DNA of 64,000 bases from NCBI RefSeq assembly GCF_008973485.1, contig NZ_CP031223.1, positions 2,046,001-2,110,000 of the forward strand, in the 5' to 3' direction. Made by a program: the position numbers and the translations under genes. The stretch's first letter is position 1. Each line of letters opens with the position of its first letter. The notes below the pieces were generated by a model, which was not told where the DNA came from, did no database searches, and saw only the letters and a program-made list of their open reading frames with translations. Below are positions 1 through 7,988 of the stretch, piece after piece. The stretch comes from Psychrobacillus glaciei. GTDB lineage: Bacteria; Bacillota; Bacilli; Bacillales_A; Planococcaceae.

Positions 1-65
1 CACCTCAAATAAATCATTAGTAAGAGGTATGATTCCCAAGCTTTGCGTTATTATGCTTCTACATC

Positions 66-692
66 TTAAAACAGTGAGTGATATGCTCGAATACCAAAAT
101 AAATTCCAAATCCAATCATAGATAATGAAGAAACCAACGAGATTATTTTCAATAATGGGCCTGATAATACCTTCCGAGATGTACTAGAAATAACCGACAT
201 AAAAAGATCGACCAATGCTATTCCAAGTAAAATCGTTATACTAAAAAAGATAACTTCAATACCCGACGTATTTCCAGAGCCTCCAACAAGGATGGAGCCA
301 TATATACCTAACCAAAAGAGAATGGTCAATGGGTTTAACAATGCCATTAAGAGACCTGCTAACATGGAATGTCGCAAACGAACAACCTTTTTATGTTTTG
401 TATTAGTGGATATAGTATGTAAGGTTAAAATATTTTCAATTCCTGTATACATAAGCACAAAAAAGCCGAAAGACCATAAAAATGTTTTCATAAATGGAGA
501 ATCGATAAACTGAGCAACGCCAAAGTAGACCATTAGCATATATAAAATGTCGGTCACGATAGCACCCATACTAAAGAACCAAGCATGGTAAAAACCATTT
601 TTAATACCTGTATTTAATAAAGTTGCTTTTACCGGACCAATTGGTGCTGCTAAGGAAACACCTAGAAGGAAGTAGGTTGCCAATGAATTCAT
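66..692 (-). CDS. LysE/RhtB family amino-acid exporter
   Basis: A 208-residue integral membrane protein with about six hydrophobic segments, matching the usual LysE/RhtB length. The first segment carries the family hallmark SLAAPIGPVK near residues 12-21. LysE proteins export amino acids or related small molecules across the cytoplasmic membrane; the substrate cannot be told here. I chose the ATG at 692 because a GGAGGG ribosome-binding site lies just upstream. The reading frame stays open to 887, but that extension lacks family features and would overlap the divergent gene at 886. No partner genes adjoin. Confidence 0.85.
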   Translation of the reverse strand: MNSLATYFLLGVSLAAPIGPVKATLLNTGIKNGFYHAWFFSMGAIVTDILYMLMVYFGVAQFIDSPFMKTFLWSFGFFVLMYTGIENILTLHTISTNTKHKKVVRLRHSMLAGLLMALLNPLTILFWLGIYGSILVGGSGNTSGIEVIFFSITILLGIALVDLFMSVISSTSRKVLSGPLLKIISLVSSLSMIGFGIYFGIRAYHSLF

Positions 693-885
693 AAAATGGA
701 GCCCTCCGTAAAAATGATTTCTTAGCATCATATTCGGACGCGACGGGATGTACGACTCATCAATGCAAATTTTATTTTCGTGGAATAAATTGAAAACAAT
801 GGATAGTAAAAACGAATAGATATAGGTATACTGAAAAAAGTGACTGATAATTCTAATTTCCATAGAAAATGAAGGTGATCTTAAC

Positions 886-1752
886 ATGAATAATGTACTT
901 GATACAGAGAAATTAGCACACTTTTTAGCAGAAATGAATAGTGAGCCTAAACATCATATTGGATATTGTGGCTCTGAGGAAAAAGAAATATTACATACAC
1001 TTCTTCATGAGTTTTCAGATTTGGATTTATCAGAGTCATTTGCTGTAGCATACGCCAATGATGAAATAGTAGGGGCATTAGGTTTTGATATCGATAAGGA
1101 AAGTAAAAGTGCAGAAGTGTGGGGACCGTTCATTAGAGATTGTCCAAATTTTAGTATGTTTGCAAACGATTTGTGGGAAAAGTTACATGAGCTTGTCCCT
1201 ATGGAAATAAAAACCTATAGTTTTTTTGTAAATAAACAAAATTCGAATGTGTGGAACTTTGCAGTAGAAAAGAATGCGATAGAAAAAGGAAGTCATCTAA
1301 TATTGGAAGCTTTACGACATAGCTTTCATAACCCTAAACATAAAGACATCGTAAAATATAAGTCTTCCTATAAAAACACCTTTTTTGAGCTACATGAACT
1401 TGCTTTTCCAAACACATATTATAATGCCAAAGAAATTGTAAATCGTCTAGATGAGGACAATTTATTACTAATCATGCAGGATGTAGATGAAAAGATAAAA
1501 GGATATGTATATGTAGAAGCAGATCCGGTGCATAGGGAAGGCACAATTGAATATATTGCTGTTTCTCCATCCTATCGTAAACAAGGGATTGGAAAGACAC
1601 TAATAAGAGCAGCATTAAGCCATCTTTTTTCTTATGAAGAGATAAAAGAGGTTTCTCTATGTGTAGGATCACATAATGAAAAAGCTATTCACTTATATCA
1701 AGCTGCTGGTTTTCATAAGAAACATGGACTGATTTCTTTTGTTACGGAATAA
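886..1752 (+). CDS. Tandem-domain GNAT acetyltransferase
   Basis: A 288-residue protein made of two GNAT folds. The C-terminal copy is the better one, with the acetyl-CoA pyrophosphate loop RKQGIGKTL near residue 230 preceded by IEYIAVSPSYR. The N-terminal half is a degenerate GNAT-like domain. Such proteins transfer an acetyl group from acetyl-CoA to an amine; the acceptor is not predictable. The start has a GAAGGTGAT ribosome-binding site. It stands alone, followed by a convergent small gene. Confidence 0.8.
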   Translation: MNNVLDTEKLAHFLAEMNSEPKHHIGYCGSEEKEILHTLLHEFSDLDLSESFAVAYANDEIVGALGFDIDKESKSAEVWGPFIRDCPNFSMFANDLWEKLHELVPMEIKTYSFFVNKQNSNVWNFAVEKNAIEKGSHLILEALRHSFHNPKHKDIVKYKSSYKNTFFELHELAFPNTYYNAKEIVNRLDEDNLLLIMQDVDEKIKGYVYVEADPVHREGTIEYIAVSPSYRKQGIGKTLIRAALSHLFSYEEIKEVSLCVGSHNEKAIHLYQAAGFHKKHGLISFVTE

Positions 1753-1761
1753 TAATGAAAA

Positions 1762-1989
1762 CTACCCTTTTCGAGTAGTTCTCTCTTCGTAATTTGTTTC
1801 ATGTTTCGTATCTCCAAGAATTTGATTGTTTTCTTTTAAGTCCGGATCCATTCCCATCATCATATCATCGAATGGCGTATAGTTGCTACGAGGTAACCGT
1901 TTCTTTTTAATTAGCTGATAAACGATACGACCGATAAGTAATAGGGAAAGAACTAAGTAAACGATGCTTAATACATTCAAAATTTTCAC
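1762..1989 (-). CDS. Small single-pass membrane protein (DUF3951-like)
   Basis: A 75-residue protein with one N-terminal transmembrane helix (about residues 3-25), then a basic patch (KKKRLPRS), then a conserved-looking YTPFDDMMMG segment and a charged tail. The TPFDD signature after a single helix resembles small Bacillus proteins of the DUF3951 type; I recognise this from memory and cannot verify it. An AAAAGGGGTGAAAA ribosome-binding site precedes the ATG. Function unknown. The gene is convergent with the upstream GNAT gene and only 10 bp separates them. Confidence 0.65.
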   Translation of the reverse strand: MKILNVLSIVYLVLSLLLIGRIVYQLIKKKRLPRSNYTPFDDMMMGMDPDLKENNQILGDTKHETNYEERTTRKG

Positions 1990-2058
1990 CCCTTTTTTAT
2001 ATTATTCTATTCAGAAGGGGAAAAACCCTTTTATACTTTTTTGGGAGGAGTATTTTTC

Positions 2059-2544
2059 ATGCACAAAGAATTGGAACGAGCGATTAATCTACGGAACGAG
2101 GGTAAAAAAGAGGAGTCAAACGATCTATTGCTAAAATTAGTAAAAGCCTTTCCTGCTGATGCAACCATCCACTATCAATGTGCATGGAGTTATGATGTAT
2201 TAGGAGAAGAATCAAAGGCAGTACCCTATTATGAAAAAGCAATTGAATTAGGACTCTCGCAGGATGAATTAGAAGGAGCATTATTAGGTTTAGGAAGTAC
2301 GTATAGAACACTTGGCGAATATGAAAAGTCAAAACAAGTATTTATAAAAGGAATCGAATTATTTCCAAGTAATAAAGCAATCCAAGTTTTCTATTCTATG
2401 ACACTCTATAACTTAAAAGAGTATCAGAGTGCGATGGATCTATTATTAAAATGTTTGATAGAAACAACGAAAGACGATGAAATATTGAGCTATCAAAAAG
2501 CAATTCTTTTTTATGCTGATAAACTTAACGACGTTTGGAAGTAA
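2059..2544 (+). CDS. Tetratricopeptide-repeat protein
   Basis: A 161-residue soluble protein built of three to four TPR units, for example the stretches around EESKAVPYYEKAIELGL and GEYEKSKQVFIKGIELFP. TPR arrays are protein-interaction scaffolds. It resembles the small TPR proteins of about 160 residues common in Bacillales, whose role is unknown. The ATG at 2059 is preceded by a strong GGGAGGAG ribosome-binding site, so the in-frame TTG at 2041 is not the start. Confidence 0.8.
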   Translation: MHKELERAINLRNEGKKEESNDLLLKLVKAFPADATIHYQCAWSYDVLGEESKAVPYYEKAIELGLSQDELEGALLGLGSTYRTLGEYEKSKQVFIKGIELFPSNKAIQVFYSMTLYNLKEYQSAMDLLLKCLIETTKDDEILSYQKAILFYADKLNDVWK

Positions 2545-2645
2545 AGACCCAACCTTTTCTTTTTTTGGAAAGAATACTCTTCCTCATTCTGAAATAGAAT
2601 ATATAAGCACTTATAATTCTATTATACGAAAGGGGAAAAGAGAGA

Positions 2646-3020
2646 ATGGGTGTCCGATTTCTTCAAATTGCGGTAGTCTATTTTGCTATTGGGGTTACTT
2701 TAGGTCTCTATATGTCTATGGCGCATGATTACGAGTTAAAAGGAGTACACGTACACATCAATCTTTTAGGTTGGGCTTCATTTGCATTAGCTGGATTTGT
2801 GTATCATTTATTTCCAAACACGAGTAAAAACCTTTATGCAAAGCTCCATTTTTGGAGTGCAAACATTGGACTTCCACTAATGATGATAGCACTTACAGTT
2901 CTTATTTTGAACGGGTCGGAAGTTGCAACGATCTTCACAGCAATTGGAGGAGTACTAGTTGTATTTAGTGTAATCATTTTCGCAATCAACGTATTAATAA
3001 ACGTAAGATCAACAAATTAG
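2646..3020 (+). CDS. Cytochrome c oxidase subunit I-like membrane protein
   Basis: A 124-residue protein with four transmembrane helices. The motif HVHINLLGW (about residues 36-44) and a further His in GFVYHLFP resemble the haem/copper-ligand helix of cbb3-type oxidase or nitric-oxide reductase subunit I, but the protein is far too short (about 125 against 450 or more residues) to be an oxidase. Comparable short stand-alone proteins are annotated in Bacillus as cytochrome-c oxidase family. A haem- or oxygen-linked role is inference. AAAGGGG ribosome-binding site; a strong terminator follows. Confidence 0.7.
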   Translation: MGVRFLQIAVVYFAIGVTLGLYMSMAHDYELKGVHVHINLLGWASFALAGFVYHLFPNTSKNLYAKLHFWSANIGLPLMMIALTVLILNGSEVATIFTAIGGVLVVFSVIIFAINVLINVRSTN

Positions 3021-3027
3021 TTTAAAT

Positions 3028-3072
3028 AAAGCCGCTCCGTTATTCTAATTATGAATAACGGAGCGGCTTTTT
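3028..3072 (+). terminator. Rho-independent terminator
   Basis: A near-perfect 17-bp stem (AAAGCCGCTCCGTTATT paired with its complement) with an 8-base loop, ending in a T run. It closes the oxidase-like gene. Confidence 0.92.
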
Positions 3073-3170
3073 GATATGTAAAATTTATGTTGCGAACTAT
3101 CTGAAAATAATGTAAGGTGAAAATTCGTTGTTCAAAAATTTCCAATATAGAAAAAACGAGGAGGTACAGA

Positions 3171-4064
3171 ATGAATAAGTTTAATATACAGTTTCTAAAT
3201 AAGTGCTCCTATTTTCACTTAATAGAAGAAGGATTTTCAGAAGATGAAAAATGGTGTGTTGACCAGACCTATTTACTTCGCATTGCACCACATCGAGATA
3301 TTAATAAATTAACAAAACAAGCTGAATTAATAAATAAAGTTCATTCATTAGACAGTCATATCCCACAGGTGCATGATGTCGGGATGTATAAGGATAGGGC
3401 GTATATGATTTTAGATTATATAATCGGAGAAAATGGGGAAGAAGTTTTACCTTTAAAAAGTGAAATAGAACAATACAAAATTGGAATTCAAGTAGGGGAT
3501 ACGCTTAGTAAAATGCATAGTTTCCACGCGCCAGTCGGCTTTCCATCTTGGGAAGAAACATGGCGAAATAGAATAGAAATACAAGCACCCCGATTTAGAC
3601 CAATCGTTGAACAAAATCCGCATTATCAAAACATTTTACCATTTATTCAAAACAACTTGCATTTATTGAAGGACAGACCAAGCTGTGTTCAGCATTATGA
3701 TTTTCATCCTGGAAATATATTAGTTCAAGAAGATACTTTTACCGGTTTAATAGATATGCAAAAAATTACATACGCGGATCCCATCAACGAATTTTATAAA
3801 ATGGAATATTTCAATGTCCCTATTAGTAGAAACTATTCAAAAGGTGTTTTAGATGGTTATCATGATAGTCAACCTATTCCTGATTCTTTTTGGAAGTTAC
3901 ATCGTTTGTATGCAGCGATGCATCTTGTATTTGCTGAGGTTTGGGGACATGAAGGTGGTATAAATCAATTGGACAAGTTTCAAAAGTATACTAGATTTAC
4001 AATAGGTCAGTTTGATGAATTTAAGTTACTTGTTCCGAAATGGTATAGTAATTTTAAAAAATGA
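3171..4064 (+). CDS. Aminoglycoside phosphotransferase-family kinase (APH fold)
   Basis: A 297-residue APH-fold small-molecule kinase. The catalytic loop HYDFHPGN is near residue 175 and the metal-binding Asp is in GLIDMQKI near residue 193. The family phosphorylates aminoglycosides, macrolides, choline, thiamine or sugars; the sequence alone does not show resistance. I start it at the ATG with a GAGGAGG ribosome-binding site. The frame extends to 3117 without a better start. It is monocistronic. About 280 bases of AT-rich DNA follow with no gene; only the plsC promoter elements at their end are recognisable. Confidence 0.8.
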   Translation: MNKFNIQFLNKCSYFHLIEEGFSEDEKWCVDQTYLLRIAPHRDINKLTKQAELINKVHSLDSHIPQVHDVGMYKDRAYMILDYIIGENGEEVLPLKSEIEQYKIGIQVGDTLSKMHSFHAPVGFPSWEETWRNRIEIQAPRFRPIVEQNPHYQNILPFIQNNLHLLKDRPSCVQHYDFHPGNILVQEDTFTGLIDMQKITYADPINEFYKMEYFNVPISRNYSKGVLDGYHDSQPIPDSFWKLHRLYAAMHLVFAEVWGHEGGINQLDKFQKYTRFTIGQFDEFKLLVPKWYSNFKK

Positions 4065-4300
4065 TCCATTATTTAGGTTAGTAAGATTGTTTAGTTGGAT
4101 TAGGAAGTACAGAAGGAAGAAAACTTAAACAAACGACTATATATCCTTAATTAAGCAATACATCTGAGATTAATTGTAGGATAATCAGCTTAAAAGGTAT
4201 CGCATTGCTTATATGTTTGAGGAAGCGCGAGACAAGGAGAATTATTTTAAAGTAAAAGATTAGATCCATTTCTGGTCTAGTATTTTCATTTTTCTGAAAG

Positions 4301-4328
4301 TATAATTAGTACTAGGTTTTAAACCTAG
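4301..4328 (+). promoter_or_regulatory. plsC promoter -10 with FapR-like operator
   Basis: A perfect TATAAT (4301-4306) is followed at once by TTAGTACTAGGTTTTAA (4306-4322). That matches 12 of 17 positions of the Bacillus FapR consensus TTAGTACCTGATACTAA. A second palindrome, CTAGGTTTTAAACCTAG, covers 4312-4328. The B. subtilis plsC gene is a known FapR target, so malonyl-CoA-sensed repression is a reasonable inference. The -35 is weak (TAGTAT at 4278-4283). Confidence 0.5.
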
Positions 4329-4348
4329 ATATTAAAAAGGTGATGACT

Positions 4349-4933
4349 ATGTATCATTTTACATTAACAATTGCAAAACTTATTGTACGTTTATTTGGAA
4401 AAGTAGAAGTGAAAAATAAACATTTATTGCCTCAGGATGAGGGGTATATCGTCACTTGCACGCATAGAGGTTGGTTGGAAATCCTTATACTAGGAATATG
4501 TGTGCCTAAACCGATTCATTTTATGGCTAAAAAAGAGCTTTTTGACAATAAATTAATCGGCTATTTCTTGCGAAAAATAAATGCATTTCCTGTGGACCGA
4601 GAAAACCCATCTCCGAGTAGTATAAAGAAGCCAGTAAAACTTTTAAGATCTGGAGAAATTGTTGGCATTTTTCCAAGTGGAACTAGAACGTCAGAGGATG
4701 TTTCGTTAAAAAGAGGTGCTGTAACAATTGGTAATTTATCAAGAGCTCCGATCGTACCTGCATTATATGCTGGACCGAGAACTTTAAAAGAGTTACGGAA
4801 AATGAAAAAAGCAACCATAATATTTGGAGAACCTATTTATGTGAGAACAAGTAGTAAAGAAGAGCTTGCTACATATACGGAGTTGTTAAATAAGAAAACG
4901 ATGGAATTGGAAATACAAATAGAAAAAGTTTAA
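4349..4933 (+). CDS. plsC: 1-acyl-sn-glycerol-3-phosphate acyltransferase PlsC
   Basis: A 194-residue lysophosphatidate acyltransferase that makes phosphatidic acid in the membrane. Motif I is CTHRGWLEI, motif II is FPVDRENP, and motif III is GIFPSGTRT, with the SGTR form typical of Bacillus PlsC. The usual HX4D catalytic dyad reads HX4E here (GAA codon), an unusual conservative change. AAGGTGAT precedes the ATG at 4349; the GTG at 4340 and ATG at 4343 are inside or too near that ribosome-binding site. A GNAT gene follows after 19 bases, so the two may be cotranscribed. Confidence 0.92.
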   Translation: MYHFTLTIAKLIVRLFGKVEVKNKHLLPQDEGYIVTCTHRGWLEILILGICVPKPIHFMAKKELFDNKLIGYFLRKINAFPVDRENPSPSSIKKPVKLLRSGEIVGIFPSGTRTSEDVSLKRGAVTIGNLSRAPIVPALYAGPRTLKELRKMKKATIIFGEPIYVRTSSKEELATYTELLNKKTMELEIQIEKV

Positions 4934-4952
4934 CAAAGATAGGATGAAACAA

Positions 4953-5396
4953 ATGAACTATAGTATTGAAGTTCTTTTAGAAGAAAATGACGACTTTTCT
5001 TCCTTTTTAAAACAAAAGATAAAAGAATTCAACAATGAACAATCTGTTCCTCACAATGAAGTAAGAAAAAAAGGTTCCGTTCAGCCGATAAATATTGTTG
5101 TAATGAATGACACTAATCAGTGGATTGGCGGTATTACAGCAGAAATTTATTGGAATTGGCTTGAAATCAACAAATTTTGGTTTAGTCCCGAATTTCGAGG
5201 AAGAGGGTTAGGTAGTTTACTACTTGATAAAACCGAAAGAATTGCAAAAGATAGAGGGGCATCAAAAGTACTGCTGACTACTTTTGAATTTCAAGCACGT
5301 ACTTTTTATGAGACCAGAGGATATAAAGTAGTGGGGGAAGTAAAAGATTATCCACCAGGTAGTAGTTACTTTACGATGGTGAAGACTTTAATATAA
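4953..5396 (+). CDS. GNAT family N-acetyltransferase
   Basis: A 147-residue single-domain GNAT. The acetyl-CoA loop is FRGRGLGSLLL (about residues 85-95) and the C-terminal ARTFYETRGYKVVGE is the typical beta5-alpha4 region. Acceptor unknown. I prefer the second in-frame ATG (4953), which has AGGATG at proper spacing; the ATG at 4944 is part of that ribosome-binding site. It probably shares plsC transcription. Confidence 0.82.
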   Translation: MNYSIEVLLEENDDFSSFLKQKIKEFNNEQSVPHNEVRKKGSVQPINIVVMNDTNQWIGGITAEIYWNWLEINKFWFSPEFRGRGLGSLLLDKTERIAKDRGASKVLLTTFEFQARTFYETRGYKVVGEVKDYPPGSSYFTMVKTLI

Positions 5397-5462
5397 GGTA
5401 GTTAACAGTAAGAATTTTACTAGCTCTTTTTTTGCAATTCTCCTCAAATAAGAACGTATGTA

Positions 5463-5471
5463 TGGTATAAT
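5463..5471 (+). promoter_or_regulatory. Extended -10 promoter of toxin 1
   Basis: TGGTATAAT is a perfect TGn-extended -10 box, about 70 bases upstream of the first holin-like toxin. The -35 is poor (CTCAAA at 5443-5448). It implies a short leader and a toxin mRNA of roughly 265 nt ending at the terminator near 5744. Confidence 0.6.
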
Positions 5472-5538
5472 TAGAGAGTAATAGAATAGGTGACTCAAGG
5501 GTGGTCGGCTCACTCTCCTATGAAAGGGGGTGATGCCA

Positions 5539-5625
5539 ATGACAGTATTCGAGGCATTAATGTTTGCGGTAACTTTTGCGACATTAATCGTATTAATACT
5601 TTCATTTAACCAGAAAAAAAAATAA
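5539..5625 (+). CDS. Holin-like type I toxin (copy 1)
   Basis: A 28-residue hydrophobic peptide: it begins MTVFEALMFAV, has one membrane helix, and ends in NQKKK. This layout matches the putative holin-like toxins (Hol_Tox) and the TxpA/BsrG type I toxins of Bacillus, which insert in the membrane. A strong GGGGGTGAT ribosome-binding site precedes ATG 5539; an in-frame ATG at 5533 is too close to it. A long structured 3' UTR and an antisense RNA gene overlap its end. Two close paralogues lie at 31742 and 34839. The assignment rests on peptide similarity between the three copies plus the shared antisense layout. Confidence 0.82.
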   Translation: MTVFEALMFAVTFATLIVLILSFNQKKK

Positions 5626-5658
5626 CCCATCCTTGAGTTAACGGCTCGAGGGATGGGT
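5614..5658 (-). terminator. Antitoxin RNA terminator
   Basis: Read on the minus strand, ACCCATCC and GGATGGGT pair around an inner CTCGAG/CTCAAG stem and are followed by nine Ts. On the plus strand the T run is the Lys codons at the toxin's C-terminus, so the toxin's lysine tail doubles as the antitoxin's poly-U tract. Confidence 0.85.
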
Positions 5659-5708
5659 AATAATGCCATTCAGAAGTCGAAGCCCTTGTAGGGAACCTCT
5701 GTTACTTC

Positions 5709-5744
5709 GACCGAAGGATGCTACAACATCATTCGGTCTTTTTT
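5709..5744 (+). terminator. Toxin 1 mRNA terminator
   Basis: GACCGAA pairs with TTCGGTC around an inner GATG/CATC stem, followed by TTTTTT. The inner GATGCTACAACATC motif recurs at the other two toxin loci. Confidence 0.85.
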
Positions 5745-5766
5745 ATTTTATTCAATCTATAAGTTT

Positions 5767-5795
5767 ATTATACGTTTGAATTGTTAATCTGACAA
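5767..5795 (-). promoter_or_regulatory. Sigma-A promoter of the antitoxin RNA
   Basis: On the minus strand TTGTCA (5795-5790), a 17-base spacer and a perfect TATAAT (5772-5767). It points back over the toxin terminator, and there is no protein gene it could otherwise serve. Confidence 0.85.
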
Positions 5796-5953
5796 CCATT
5801 TTGAAAAGGATGTATTTGTGGGTTGATTTTTTCATCAAAATGCTTCTACGTCTTAGGACTTAGATTAAACACTCCTATAGACCATATGAATTATTAGAAT
5901 GTTTATTATAATAAGATGTAAGAAGTAGTTCAAACAAATGGGGGATTGAGAAA

Positions 5954-6754
5954 ATGGCTATTAAGAAAATAGCGATTATAGGTTTATTTATACTATTAGC
6001 TGGAGCAGCTATTAACATTGTTTTAAATATTAAGGATACATTGGTGAATAAATCGGAGGAAATTGTCGTAAAGGATAAATCATACACAAATATTCATATT
6101 TTATCTGACAATGCTACTATTGAAATTGTACCGACAAACAACAACGAAACAAAAGTGGAATTTTCCGGTAAAATGAAGAAAAAGTCCAGATATAACTTTC
6201 ACGCGGATGTAAAAGGTGACACACTTAATGTTGAATTAAAAGAAAAACGCTGGAGCTTTCAACTCGAGTTTACTTCTCCTAATATTAAACTAACAGTATA
6301 TATCCCTGAGAAGGAATACAAGAAATTAATGACAAAAATAGACAATGGTCGCATTATTGCAAATAATTTAAGTGTGAAAGATGTTCACTTGACGACGGAT
6401 AATGGCTCGATTGAAATGCAAAATATAAAAAGTGACAATATCAGAGCTAAATCTGATAACGGACAAATAATCATGAAATATGTAGATGGGAAAATAAAAG
6501 CCGAAACGGATAATGGACGAATTATTTTAGTGACAAATAACTTAGATAGATCCATTGATTTAAAAACAGATAATGGTTTAATCGAAATCCAATCAGAAAA
6601 AGAACCTTCCAATGCAACTATTAATGCTTCAGTGGATTTGGGGAAAATAGACATTTTTGGCACATCAAACAAGCAAACAATTTACGGAAATGGAGATCAC
6701 TTAATAAAATTAGAAACGGATAATGGAAAAATAACTGTTAAGAAAATTAAATAA
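5954..6754 (+). CDS. DUF4097-family beta-strand repeat protein
   Basis: A 266-residue protein with an N-terminal membrane anchor (about residues 5-24) and then a right-handed beta repeat domain. Repeats are marked by DNG turns: TDNGSIE, SDNGQII, TDNGRII, TDNGLIE, TDNGKIT. This is the DUF4097 (YvlB-like) pattern. Such proteins are often tied to envelope stress or LiaRS-type operons, but none is present here. GGGGGATTGAG ribosome-binding site. It appears monocistronic, with a terminator 130 bases downstream. Confidence 0.8.
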   Translation: MAIKKIAIIGLFILLAGAAINIVLNIKDTLVNKSEEIVVKDKSYTNIHILSDNATIEIVPTNNNETKVEFSGKMKKKSRYNFHADVKGDTLNVELKEKRWSFQLEFTSPNIKLTVYIPEKEYKKLMTKIDNGRIIANNLSVKDVHLTTDNGSIEMQNIKSDNIRAKSDNGQIIMKYVDGKIKAETDNGRIILVTNNLDRSIDLKTDNGLIEIQSEKEPSNATINASVDLGKIDIFGTSNKQTIYGNGDHLIKLETDNGKITVKKIK

Positions 6755-6883
6755 TTCTATGAACTAGTTAACTCGTCATTTTTAGCTTTAGTGGGGCATT
6801 ATTGGCAACACTCATTCCTAGTTTATATTGACTTGCATTTTCAACTCTGATAAATTGTTTTTAAAAGGTATTAACGTATTTAA

Positions 6884-6920
6884 AAACACGTCCTTCATAT
6901 GGGACGTTTTTTTTTTGTGA
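6884..6920 (+). terminator. Rho-independent terminator
   Basis: ACGTCC and GGGACGT pair over a 7-base loop, with flanking A/T pairs, followed by a run of about ten Ts. It lies between the DUF4097 gene and the YitT gene. Confidence 0.85.
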
Positions 6921-6945
6921 AATCAATTTAAGGGGAATATTGTGT

Positions 6946-7752
6946 ATGAAAAATTTAGTTATCATTGTAGGATCTCTCATCATTGCATTTGGTTTCAAAT
7001 GCTTCCTAGTACCTCACGGAATATTAAGTAGTGGAATTAGTGGGATTGCCATTTTGCTTGGAATACTCACACCATTTGATACAGGTTTATTAAACTTTGT
7101 CCTAAACTTACCATTACTTGTATTGGGTTACTATAAACTGGGGAAAAAGATTACTGTTAATACGCTTATTTGTGTTATTTCACTCTCTATATTCTTATAT
7201 CTGATACCAGCAATTCCTGTAACGGATAATATTTTACTAGCATCTATTTTCGGTGGAATTATAGGTGGAATCGGAGCTGGATTGATATTAAAATACTCTG
7301 GAACTTCAGGTGGATTAGATATTATTGCAATAATTGTTTCGAGGACGAGTAATGTAAGTGTAGGTCTCCTTCTTACAGGAATGAACGGTATAATTGTCTT
7401 ACTATCAGGAGCAGTTTTTAACTGGGATATTGCTTTATATACATTGTTGTCGATTTATTTAACTGGAAAAATGGTAGATACTATATATACGAATCACGAA
7501 AAACTGACCATGCAGATTGTTACGACAAAAGGGGAATTAATACGAAAAGAATTACTTGAATCCATCTATCGAGGAGTAACAATTACAGATGGTTACGGTG
7601 GTTATACACTAGAAGAGAAACAAATTTTAATGATGGTTGTCACTAGATATGAAACGATGCAAATAAAACAGATTGTACGAAAACATGATAATAAAGCATT
7701 TATTAACATATTTGAAACAGTAGAAGTCGACGGTAATTTTGCGAGAAATTAA
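6946..7752 (+). CDS. YitT family membrane protein (DUF161/DUF2179)
   Basis: A 268-residue protein. Five to six transmembrane helices (residues 1-165) contain the family's glycine-rich segments GGIIGGIGAGLILKYSGTSGGLD. A soluble C-terminal DUF2179 domain follows (about residues 180-268), including the TDGYGGYTLEEKQILMMVV stretch. The YitT family is widespread in Bacillales; its function is unknown. I start at the ATG after AAGGGG with 10-base spacing; the TTG at 6940 is too close. Terminators bound it on both sides. Confidence 0.87.
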   Translation: MKNLVIIVGSLIIAFGFKCFLVPHGILSSGISGIAILLGILTPFDTGLLNFVLNLPLLVLGYYKLGKKITVNTLICVISLSIFLYLIPAIPVTDNILLASIFGGIIGGIGAGLILKYSGTSGGLDIIAIIVSRTSNVSVGLLLTGMNGIIVLLSGAVFNWDIALYTLLSIYLTGKMVDTIYTNHEKLTMQIVTTKGELIRKELLESIYRGVTITDGYGGYTLEEKQILMMVVTRYETMQIKQIVRKHDNKAFINIFETVEVDGNFARN

Positions 7753-7783
7753 ATATAGCGGGAAGTTCATGTTTAAGTAAAAA

Positions 7784-7823
7784 AAGAAGCTTGAAGCGAG
7801 AGAGTTACTTCAAGCTTCTTTTG
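7784..7823 (+). terminator. Rho-independent terminator
   Basis: A 13-bp perfect stem (AAGAAGCTTGAAG with its complement) over an 11-base loop, ending in TTTT. Confidence 0.88.
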
Positions 7824-7988
7824 CATATCTACTGTAATAGTAAACCGGGACAAAATAGTGTGAAGTCATTTATGTTTCTTAAATAATATAACTAATGCAA
7901 TACTGAAATTTTTTTGATGTTTTGTGGATTAGCGGTTACACTAAAAAATGTATATATAACTACTAGACAAAGGGGGTATTGAAATAAC

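Larger units (their letters stand above)
5612..5760 (-). ncRNA. Antisense antitoxin RNA of toxin 1
   Basis: A predicted RNA of about 145 nt transcribed against the toxin 3' UTR and the last codons of its gene. It has a consensus promoter (5767-5795) and ends at its own hairpin plus T run (5614-5658 on the minus strand). The convergent overlap matches txpA/RatA and bsrG/SR4. The 5' and 3' ends are inferred from the promoter and terminator, not measured. Confidence 0.72.
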
